A stretch of DNA of 64,000 nt. Source: Whitmania pigra (taxonomy: Eukaryota > Annelida > Clitellata > Hirudinida > Haemopidae). A program made the position numbers and the translations under genes. The DNA is taken from assembly GCA_021613335.1 (NCBI GenBank), contig JAJTWR010000245.1, positions 448,501 through 512,500 of the forward strand. Direction: 5' to 3'. Positions 14,507 through 24,186 of this stretch are shown piece by piece. Under the pieces are notes generated by a model. It saw only the letters and a program-made list of their open reading frames with translations, was not told the origin of the DNA and did no database searches. How positions within the stretch are numbered: the first letter of the stretch is position 1; every line of letters starts with the position of its first letter.

Positions 14507-15210
14507 ATTATTATTATTATTATTATTCACCTGACAGGAAACCCACCGGTGGTCTTGGCAAGGGACTGTATGAACTGAAGGATGAGTTCTACTCCTTCTA
14601 CAATCCTTACTTCTATCACTACACCAAGTCAAACAGAGCTAAGGTGGTTAATAATAATTAATTATGTAATAATTATTCTTTGTTAATAATAGTTAAGTTG
14701 TTGTTGTTTGTTAATAATCATTAATTATTATAACAATAATTATATTATTGTTGTTAGTTGATAATAATTAAGCTTCTGTTGCTACTTTGAACTTGTCAAT
14801 TGTCATTGTTCAACAGTCAGAGGAGAACGTCAAGAAATACCTGAAGAACAAGGGACTCAGTACAGGTGAGTGTCGCCGACATTACATCGCCACATTCGCA
14901 ACCGAACTCGCTGTTCATCATCGCGAACTCTCGATCGTAACCATCATTCTCAACTTTCAATCACATCCACCATCATAATCATCATCACCTCACATTTTCC
15001 ACATTCCATCCTTAGTCATCCAGCCACCGAGCGCTCCCCTACCCGAGTTCGTCGGAATGTTCCGGAACGTTCCGAACCTGCTCCACTCGGATGCATTCAT
15101 GCACATCGTCAGGTTGGTCCTCACCAGGTCGACTGCCAGGTGGTCAAAGTCTTGGTCTGAGATGCAACTGGAAAAGGTGGGTGGTCTTCGTGTTCTTGTT
15201 GTTGCGGTGG

Positions 15211-15241
<31 letters not shown>

Positions 15242-15511
15242 AAGGAGTGGATGGAATGAGTGGATCCTTATAAGGAATGAATAGATTATTACTGTCTTTA
15301 TCATTATTATTGTAATTTTTTATTATTATTATTATTATTATTGTAATTATTATTACTATTATTGTTATTTTTTATTATTAACATCATACTTGATCGTCGC
15401 CAACGACAGGTTCTGTTCCTGATGGAGTTTGCACTGAGAGAGGAGGAACAGAAGAGGTCGAGGGGAGACGAGAGCTTCGAGTTTGTCAAAAAGGCCATGG
15501 ATGGTCAGTTG

Positions 15512-15551
<40 letters not shown>

Positions 15552-18400
15552 GGAAACATTGTTGATGATAACGATGATTGAGGTTGGTGATGATAATGAT
15601 CAAGGTGATGGTTGTGGTGGTGATAATGATCAACGTGATGTTTGTGGTGATGATAATGATGGTGATGTCGGTGGTGAATGCCACATTGTCGATGATGGTA
15701 ATTAACACCTCCTGTAATCATCCGCCAGTCTCGTCGTCTCCTCTCAGTGTCGTTCAGATCATGGAGAACCTCCTCGCTCATCCACCCTTCGCCCAGAACT
15801 CCCTCAGGGACATGATGGCCAGCATCCACGAGGTGGGTTTTGAACTACATTGCTGCAGACCAAAATGTTCCGGACATTACACTTTTGATACACTTGGTTT
15901 GTAAGTTGGCTTCGAGTTAACCCAGAGGGTTGCATTACTGTGTCTATCAGTAACGATGATGATGATCATAACGGGTGGCCTTCTAAAACAAGCTTGCATT
16001 GCCACGAAGCACTGCTCGCAATAATAATAAATGGTTATCAAAAAAGTGCCACTTACACCTAGGTCATGTAAATGAAATCGTGCCTTTTGCAATGCCATAC
16101 GGCCAACGATGAACAATTGTCGATGCAAATATTCCCAGTAAGCGATGGCGAGAACTCTCTAAAATTTCTAAAACCCGACCAAAAACTCTCAGCGCACGCT
16201 GGCCCTGGCTTGCGGAGGGGGAAACTTGAAGATGGACGAGGGTTGCGACCTCGCGTCCGACTTGCCAGGCTCCACGAAGGATGGAAAGAAGAACTTGAAA
16301 ACGACAGAGAAGGCCAAGAAGAGAAGGGAGAAGATCATGGCCCAGATGGCCAAAATGCAGAGGAACTTCATCAAGGTGGTTGATTGTGGATGGTTGTTGT
16401 GATGGATGCCATGGATGAGTGGCTTTGGTGGCGATTGGTGATGATCGATGTTGTGGTGTGGAGGTTTTTTATTCTTAACTTTTTAATTAATTAGTAATGA
16501 TCAATTAATTATTATTGATGTTTTAATTAATTATCAATGTTCTATTAATTATTAACGATTTGTTTTCAATTTTTTGGAAATCTGGAAACAGGAAAACCAG
16601 GAGCTTTTCGAAAGCACTTCGACGAGGACATCTTTGAGCAGCAGCATGGATCAGTCGTCCATGGATGAGTAAGTATCATCATCATTATTATTATTACTAT
16701 TATTATTATATTAATAATTATTATTATTAATTTTATTATAATTTATTATTTTTGGTGTTGTTGATCTTATTATTCTCGTTATTGTCACTCCGCGCTCGCA
16801 TCTTAAGTAAACTGCTTACCATTCTCCAGGGGTTCGTCCCTCTCTGCCGACGTCCCCATGACCCACCCCGTGGCACTCGGGCTAAGGAAAAGTTCTGCCG
16901 TCACCAGCATCAGTCGCCAGACGTGCATCCTCTGCCAGGAAGATCAAGATGTCGTCCACAACGAGAAGGCTCTCGTTTACTGCACCTACATGCAAAAGTG
17001 AGGCAAAAATGGAGGCATTTGATTGGTGCTCATTTTTTTGTGAGATTGGATTGTTATTGGTTGATGTGTCTATAAGACGTGCTTATGTGTGTGTGTGTGT
17101 GTGTGTGTTTGTGTGTGTAATTAGCATATTAATGATCCCGAATCTCCACCAATCGCAACAGATCAACGGTCCTCTCGACGGACAGAAGCAAACCACTGGA
17201 CCTGAAGGTGGCCCAGGGCTTGGACCCCCTGTTCAGTGACGTCACCTTGAACTTTGGTCTCCACACAAGCACTTGTGGACACGTCATGCATGCCGATTGC
17301 TGGAAAAGGTGAAAAAGAATACACCTGTTTGCTTGTTAATTCATTAGTTAATTCATTCGTTTATTCATTGCCATGAGTGATTATCATAATTTATTAATTG
17401 TTTTTCTTTTTATTTCTTGTCCTACCGTCTATTCATGACAGTTTCTTTGCCGTCCTGAAGCAGCGGTAGTAGCTAATCATAATCTGTTAATATTTTTTAA
17501 TATTATTTGTTCATCGCCATGCACGATTGTAATAATTCATTAATAATTCCTTTTTCTTTTTAATTCCTTCTCCTACCACCTTTCCATCCGTCGCAGTTTC
17601 TTCGAAGCCCTGAAGCAGCGAGAAAACCGTCGCGTGACACGGCACTCGTTCAACGTCAAGAGGGACGAGTTCCTCTGCCCCATGTGCGAGACCATCTCCA
17701 ATACCGTGCTGCCCCTCGTCAGCCCTCTGAGTCTGGTGGCGTCCAAGGAAAGGTGGGTGGGTGGTGATGATGATGGTGATGATGGACGGGTGATTTTGTG
17801 TGGCCAAGATCACATCGGTCAGAGTATGTGTGTGTATGGTTATACTCATCCGTTCGTTCGTCCGTCCATTTGTCTATCTATTCATTCATTGTGACCATAT
17901 GAACTTTTAAGCTGGTCCTTGAGCATTATAAGTGATCATCATCATCATCATTAATGCACATTAGTTAGCTGATAATTGATTGATAGTATAATTAATTAAC
18001 AAATTTATTTATTGATTGCCTTGTATTCATTAGTCACTCATTGAATTAATTAATTAATGACTGAATGAGTGAATGAATGGATGAATAATTATTTATCCAT
18101 TATAAGTGATCATCATCATCATCATTAATGCACATTAGTTAGCTGATAATTGATTTATGGTGTAATTAATTAATGACTCAATGGATGAATGATTATTTCT
18201 CCTCCTGATAGTGATGAAAAGAAAGTCGACCTCTCATTGGACGAGTGGCTCGACGGCATCCTCAAGACGGTTGAGAACAGCATAAGACAGGAGAAGGACA
18301 GGGAATCCAGAGGTGGTGATGATTATGATAATGGTGATGATTATGATGATGACTCCGTTAGTAATAATAGTAATATGGTATGTTATTAGTAAGTATAATA

Positions 18401-18431
<31 letters not shown>

Positions 18432-18821
18432 ACTGCCGTTTCGGAAGTCTTATTACTGTTATTATAATATTGACAACAGTAATAACAATAATAAAGATGG
18501 CAATAATATTAATAATAATGATAATATTAATAATATTAATAATAATAATATAATTATATAATAATATTATAAGTATTATTATAAGTATATAATATATATA
18601 TAGTATTATAATAATAATTAATTAATTAATATTAATATTATATAATATTATAAGTATATAATATATATATAGTATTATAATAATAATTACAGACGAGTCC
18701 TTCTTCCTCGTGCCTTGCCCTCTATCGACCGTGACGAAGATGATGGCAGAGGGTGTCGCTCAGAGGTTCCAGTACATCTTTGACTACATTGCAGATGACA
18801 ACAGGTCATTGTTGACTCTGA

Positions 18822-18890
<69 letters not shown>

Positions 18891-18894
18891 ATGA

Positions 18895-18928
<34 letters not shown>

Positions 18929-18988
18929 GGTGGTCGTGGTGATGGTGGTGATAATGATAATGATGACAGCAGATTCATTTATTCTGAC

Positions 18989-19027
<39 letters not shown>

Positions 19028-20859
19028 TGATGATGATGATGATGACGTTGATGATGTTAATGATGATGATGATGGTGGTGATGATCTCTGCTTGTATTCC
19101 CCAACAGCTCCGCATTCTCGGACAGCATCGTGGACATGTTGAAGAAGTTTGCGGTGGATGCATTCAAGGTTTTGCGTTGATTTTATTTTATGTTCGTTTC
19201 ATCCAATAACTTTGGCGAATCACATTTTCATCATCTGCATTAAAAATTATTTTCTGGAGTAATTTTTTTATTATTATTATTAGTGTATTAATAATAATAG
19301 TATTGTAATTATTATTATTATTATTATTATGTTCCTATTGTTATTGTTTACTAACATTTTTACATGAATTTTTCTATTCACTTTCACATTCTATTTAATT
19401 GTCACTTTACTAAACCTCAACGATTCTTACGATCGAGTCTCGAAAACTTCAGGAAAGCCTCGATGCTGATAGCGGCGATGACAACAGGGTTCCAGTGGCA
19501 CTGTGGAACACTTGTTCGCACACCATCCTCTCTGCTGGTCAGTGTTGCATCACCGTCATCATTATCATTGCCATCCTATCATCATTATCATCATCATGGT
19601 TTTGCCATCCTTAGTTGTCATCCCCTGATTATAAATATAAAATATGGCAATCATTGAAGCTGGAGATTTTTATGATTTTAAGTGATTTTTGTTGGTTTTA
19701 AATTTCGAGTATCCATCATTATCTGTCGTTAATAACACAATTCGATGTAATATCACGCGAATATCGCAGTACGAATAACGCAATACAATGTAATTTATAA
19801 CGCATAATTAACACAGCGTATTGCAATGATAATGTTAACCTGCAAACAATTACCGTTGTGCTTAACTTATTACGATTATGAAAACGAAATTCCTTTTCCC
19901 AGAGAACCTTTTGAGATTCGACGACAAACCACTCTTTGGATCTCTTCCCTCCAAGCAAGCCGAGTGCATGGGCAATCTGATTAGGTATTCGTTGTCGATT
20001 ATTATGATAATTAAAATTATAAAATACTACTGTTATCATTTTTATTATTAGTTTTATTAATTATTGTTCTAATGATTATTAAATATTTTCCATTTTATTT
20101 AATGTCATTAGCTTAGTTTCCTTATTATTATTGTTGTTATTATTATTATTATTATTATTATTACAAATTATTCAGATTGGCAGCTGTTTCGAGCAACTTC
20201 TTCCCCGTCGAAGCCATCAAAAAGAACTGCATCAGATTGCTCTCAGGCGAGTCGTTTATTTCTAACAAATTAAATACATTTAATTTTAGTTTATTAGCTT
20301 AGTTTTAATTATTATAAGTACATCTTATTGTAATTTATTTCCATTGCAGCTATAATTTTTTGCATACATTACGTTTACATTAACCATTGCATTAGAATTA
20401 ATTTTTAGTTTATTATCGTACCTTATAAAGTATATCTTAATGTAATTTATTTGTATTGCAATTATAATTTTTAATACGTTACACCTACATTAACGTAGCA
20501 TTACATTTACAATGCAGTCCTCGTCTGCCACAGTGCCAACCCCCACGACCCCGATCTGATGAACTTCGACCTCTTCCACGCCCTCGTCTCGGTCTGCCTC
20601 AGCCTGCCCACCCTGTACAGGGAGGGCGGCAGCGACTCGAGCAGGAACATCGTGGTTCCGTCGGGGCACGTCAACGAGTCGAACCTTCTCCAGCTGGTGT
20701 TGTCCTGCCACCTGCTGCAAATCTTCCTGGCCATCGACTCGAAGACCGAAGAGGAGACGAGATCGGAAGGTGAGTGTTGTTGTTGTTGTTGCTGTTGTCG
20801 CTGCTGTTGTTGCTGTTGTCGCTGCTGTTGTTGTTGGTGTTGGTGGTGTTGTTGTTGTT

Positions 20860-20892
<33 letters not shown>

Positions 20893-21446
20893 TTGACTCT
20901 TGTTATGAGTATCGACAGTTGTTGATGAACCATTGAGGATGAGAGTAATAGTAACGGTGATAGTGCTGATGATGATGATGATGATTCAACATTCACAGGT
21001 GACCCAATGGAGACAGAGGAAAGTTCAAGCAGCGGAGAGTTGCTCGAGATCTGCCAACACTTCCGAACCTTGGCAGGGTCGGTTGACTTCTATGTCGTCA
21101 TATTTTCAGATACGAATACAATACAATAATTAATTATTAATTATTTATATTACATTTGCCCCGTGTTTAAGTGTAACAATTGTTCACAACTAAACATTAA
21201 TACATGAAATATTAAACAAACAAAAAAAAATTACATTCCTAAAACATCATAATAATAAAGACATTGTCGTCGATTCCAAACTACAGCCTCCCACTAACCA
21301 TCATGGACCCTGCGGCTTTCCAGAAGCACGTCCACGTCTCCTGCCTGCCCTTCCTCAGGAGTTCAGCCCTCTTCTTCCACTACCTGACTGGTGTGCCTGT
21401 GCCACTTGAACTCTTCCGTTAGTTGTCCTTGTATAACTGTTATAGT

Positions 21447-21489
<43 letters not shown>

Positions 21490-23187
21490 AATTCAGTATT
21501 AACAAATAATTCTTACCACGTAACTAGGGATCTATTTGCTAGCACTTAATTCGAATTTAGTAATTAATATTTAATGTATAATTTAATATTTGTGAATCAT
21601 TAGTAATATTTAGTAATATTATTTAAGTATTTGTTAATTAACTAATATTAATTAATCGATCTCTCCTCATATATAAGAAGAGAAGAGTAGTGACGAGTTG
21701 TCGTCCATCTGCGAATACCTCGATCTCCCCATCGACTTCTCACAACTCTTCACCAAGTCAAAACTACTGCAGTCCATCCTCTCTGGGTTGGTGGATCGGA
21801 CTGATGATGATGATGATGATGATGATGATTACGGTGATGATGATGATGATGATGATGATACGGTGATGATGATGATGATGATGATGATTACGGTGATGAT
21901 GATGACATTTGTGGTTTATTTGTACATCAAAAAAACAAAACTGTTTAGCCCATGTTTATCATATAAAAATTAGTCATAAATAAATATTTATTTTAACAAA
22001 AATTGACATAATAATGATGAACAAGTATGACTTCTGTTTCAGTTGGTGCAGGGAGCTGATGATAAACCATGACAATTCTGCAGTAAGTTTCAGAGGGGGG
22101 CGTCGACAGACCGTGGGTCAAAGTTCATCTGAGGGGTCAGAGAGCAGTGCCCTCTCTAGGGTGAGGTTCCCCCGTAAGGTCAACCAACTCCTTGACCTTC
22201 CAGTGAACTACAGCGACCTTATCAACCAGTCATCCGTGTTTACGTGAGTTGAAGTGCTTTTTTTTTTAACTTGTCGTTTCCGATAACGATTAACTTTTGT
22301 TATAATTTATTTGCGTTCTAATTATAATTTTTGATATAACTGTTATTATTAACAGCTTTTATTTTTTGTAATAAATTAGTATTAATTGTCAAATTGGCAG
22401 ATGTCCGAGATCTAACTCGAGCGACGAAAGCAAAACTCCCGCCCTTTGTCTCGTCTGCGGCAAGACTGTCTGCTCGCAGAGCTACTGCTGCCAGGTGAAA
22501 TTCGAGGCCAGGAGGACCATAGGGGCAGCCATGGCTCATGCCTACACCTGTTGTGGGGGAGTTGGCATTTTCCTAAGGTAAGTAAGGCCGGACGATTTTA
22601 GTTGGGTTTTGCTTTTATTGGATTCGATTTTGATGATTTTGTTTATGGCATTTCATTTGTATTCTTATTCTTTTGTCCGCATTTTTTTTATCATTTTATT
22701 TATTTTTTCTCTTCTATTCAGGGTGAGGGACTGCCAGATCATGCTGATAGCAGGCATCGACAAGGCCTGCTTCGTTCCATCGCCCTACCTCGATGAGTAC
22801 GGAGAAACGGACGAGGGGCTCAGGTGAGTAAAAGCACTTACGATGATGATGATGATGATGATGGTAGTGGTGATGATGATTTTATGGCTGCAGTTGTAAA
22901 TTATTATAATCTTATTAAGCATCTTAGAGTTAATACTTTATAAATTAATTATTTTCAATTTCTCAACACAAATCAAATTGATCCAAATGTAAATATTTAT
23001 TTCTGATACTTTAATTTTAAATTCGTCTTCCAGGAGAGGAAACCCCTTGATGCTGTGCCAAGAGAGGTACAAGAACCTGCAGAGGATGTGGCTCAACCAC
23101 TCGATAGCCATGGAACTGGTGCACAGGGTGGAGAACCCCATCCACCCTCAGATCCTCATGTCCCCCGTGGACATCAACCATCTGTGA
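2726..23187 (+). CDS. UBR1/UBR2-type E3 ubiquitin ligase (N-recognin), whole gene
   Basis: Ubiquitin ligase of the N-degron pathway: it binds destabilising N-terminal residues through its UBR box and ClpS-like domain and ubiquitinates the protein with an E2 through a RING-H2 domain. I traced 47 coding exons (listed in the part entries). Using one copy of the duplicated exons 9-11, they total 5448 bp, or 1815 codons plus stop, close to the roughly 1750 aa of vertebrate UBR1 and UBR2. Every intron phase matches across all 46 junctions. The start is the ATG at 2726 (gccATGG context; [10 protein letters not shown]) and the stop is TGA at 23185. It resembles UBR1 and UBR2 about equally, so I give no single symbol. 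A poly(A) signal AATAAA lies at 23947. Introns hold long TAA, TTG and GAT tracts. Confidence 0.95.
5907..5954. repeat. (AAT)n microsatellite
   Basis: An uninterrupted AAT tract in the intron after UBR exon 8, followed by a shorter AAT patch at about 6006-6021. Confidence 0.9.
6118..8305 (+). repeat. 1.09-kb near-identical tandem duplication carrying UBR exons 9-11 twice
   Basis: Copy 1 holds exons 6145-6249, 6488-6576 and 6966-7064. Copy 2 holds 7238-7342, 7578-7666 and 8056-8154. The exon offset is 1093 bp for exon 9 and 1090 bp for exons 10 and 11; the only difference I find between them is one GAT unit in the intron tract. Both junctions lie in TTA/TTG microsatellite. The exons encode [31 protein letters not shown] and [16 protein letters not shown]. 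Exon 8 ends in phase 1 and exon 9 starts there, but exon 11 ends in phase 0. Joining exon 11 of copy 1 to exon 9 of copy 2 would read GTG TTC TGA, a stop. Only one exon of each kind can therefore be used. Confidence 0.93.
6394..6482. repeat. (GAT)n microsatellite beside the exon 10 acceptor
   Basis: About 29 GAT units ending directly in the acceptor ATCACAG of exon 10 (copy 1). The duplicate tract at 7487-7572 is one unit shorter. Confidence 0.93.
8411..8632. repeat. Minisatellite, 17/18-bp unit (TTAGCAATTAATTATT)
   Basis: About 13 head-to-tail copies of a unit containing TTAGCAATTAATTATT. Units ending TTT and TTTT alternate regularly, so the higher-order period is about 35 bp. It lies in the 1.65-kb intron between UBR exons 11 and 12. 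The rest of that intron (8633-9805) shows no gene or other clear element. Confidence 0.93.
12548..12860. repeat. (TTA/TTG)n compound microsatellite
   Basis: About 310 bp of mixed TTA, TTG and TTATCA triplets in the intron after UBR exon 19. Long open frames here (poly-Leu, poly-Ile) come from the repeat and are not genes. Confidence 0.93.
14458..14527. repeat. (TTA)n microsatellite
   Basis: A TTA tract that ends at the CACCTGACAG acceptor of UBR exon 24. Confidence 0.9.
16830..18312 (+). other. UBR ligase exons 31-34: RING-H2 domain
   Basis: Coding exons: 16830-16997, 17162-17308, 17597-17752 and 18212-18312, about residues 1087-1277. The RING-H2 ligands appear as [10 protein letters not shown] (exon 31), [10 protein letters not shown] (exon 32) and [16 protein letters not shown] (exon 33), matching the spread-out RING of UBR1/UBR2 that recruits the E2. 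All internal junctions of this block are phase 2. A decayed partial copy of exon 33 sits in the preceding intron (separate entry). Confidence 0.93.
17380..17620 (+). pseudogene. Decayed duplicate of the 5' end of UBR exon 33
   Basis: The stretch up to 17469 repeats the sequence that ends with the acceptor and first codons of exon 33 (17597 on). After an acceptor-like CATGACAG, bases 17442-17469 read TTTCTTTGCCGTCCTGAAGC and then CGGTAG. In exon phase this gives SFFAVLKQR followed by a stop, against [10 protein letters not shown] in the real exon. The upstream halves also match ([18 protein letters not shown] tracts, then CTACC). It is a local tandem duplication in which the first copy has lost coding capacity. 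Confidence 0.75.
18824..19041. repeat. (GAT)n tracts
   Basis: Two long GAT tracts separated by a GGT patch in the intron after UBR exon 35. The poly-His frame on the minus strand comes from the repeat. Confidence 0.9.
21450..21487. repeat. (TG)n dinucleotide repeat
   Basis: About 19 TG units in the intron after UBR exon 42. A shorter TG tract lies at 17087-17118. Confidence 0.92.
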
Positions 23188-24186
23188 TCCGTGCGTGCGA
23201 TCGACGAACGACAATGACGTAGACTTTAAGACTCCGTCGGTGGCCCGGAGTGAAGGAGGCAGAAACTTTTCGAGTGTTGCGACACTTTTTCCCAATTTTA
23301 AATTTTTCCTTTCGATTCACGATCGATTTAATTTGCCCGCAAAGGGCGGTGTTTCTTCCTGCTCGTCGTCGTTTGTTCTCCCGTTTTAGGATGTTTCGAA
23401 ATGCCGGAGGAACTATTAATAACCTCCTGGTTATTGTAGATATTTTCCCACCTAATGCTTTCACTTTGCCCGGAGAATTCATTTGCTTTGAGAGAAGCGA
23501 CATCGCCATGGATTTTCGGATGCGATTTTTTTTTTCTTCCTTCTGGAACGACCTTGCATCCTTGCCGAATGATCGGAGGGAGCCCAACGCGGCTTTTCCC
23601 TGATTGGCCAGTTATCTTATGGGGATACTGACATTTTTTCTTCATTAGGACGACCTAGGAAGGAGACCTTTATTTCTCGTGCTCGAAAAAAATGGATTGG
23701 CATTTGAATTTTTCTATTTCAGCATGCAACGGGAACAAAGGTTGTCTTACTAGACAGAGATTAATTAAGAGTGCATGAATTAGTAATTTGAATTAATATT
23801 ATACTCATTATAATTATAATCGAGAAAAGTCGATTAGTTAATCCAATTTCACATTTTAACGCTGGTCCTCTTAACCCATGTTCGTCAGCCGAGCACTTCA
23901 AGTCTGTGGTTGGTAATTAATCTAATCGAGCGGTGAGAATTATAAAAATAAAGGATTGTTTTCTAATCCATGTTTATTAATGTTTATTATGACAACACGA
24001 CAAACTTGAGAAAAATTAAATCTAATTAATAGATTCCGGCGCCCAAGGCACAACGCCAACTTGTGGTTGGTTAAGTAATAATTTGTGTTAATAACCAGAC
24101 GATTGAACGACAAACAGATAGTAGTTATTGTGACTTGACTTGCTTAAGAATTTTTATTAAAAAAAAAATTGAAATTTTAAAATAGT

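Larger units (their letters stand above)
9806..16668 (+). other. UBR ligase exons 12-30: helical scaffold
   Basis: Coding exons: 9806-9887, 10100-10181, 10286-10391, 10727-10855, 11227-11314, 11567-11724, 11962-12072, 12457-12522, 13018-13094, 13436-13530, 13728-13858, 14306-14358, 14538-14643, 14817-14865, 15016-15176, 15410-15503, 15729-15832, 16193-16375 and 16592-16668. Conserved UBR1/2 blocks seen include [77 protein letters not shown] [29 protein letters not shown], and the basic segment [18 protein letters not shown] just before the RING. Exons join in frame throughout. Many acceptors are fed directly by ATC or TTA repeat tracts. Confidence 0.9.
18693..23187 (+). other. UBR ligase exons 35-47: C-terminal cap domain
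   Basis: Coding exons: 18693-18804, 19108-19168, 19453-19537, 19903-19984, 20176-20246, 20518-20769, 20999-21077, 21287-21417, 21678-21786, 22043-22243, 22401-22577, 22722-22823 and 23034-23187. Family blocks: [35 protein letters not shown], the cysteine-rich [48 protein letters not shown] and the end DINHL. In this family the cap folds back on the UBR box (autoinhibition). The intron after 20246 begins with GC (CTCAG then GCGAGT); phase on both sides supports a GC-AG intron. Confidence 0.9.

Noticed and set aside
23174..23645. Overlapping 105-137-codon frames on both strands after the UBR stop
   Set aside because: They lie in the UBR 3' UTR, show no family motif and conflict with each other.
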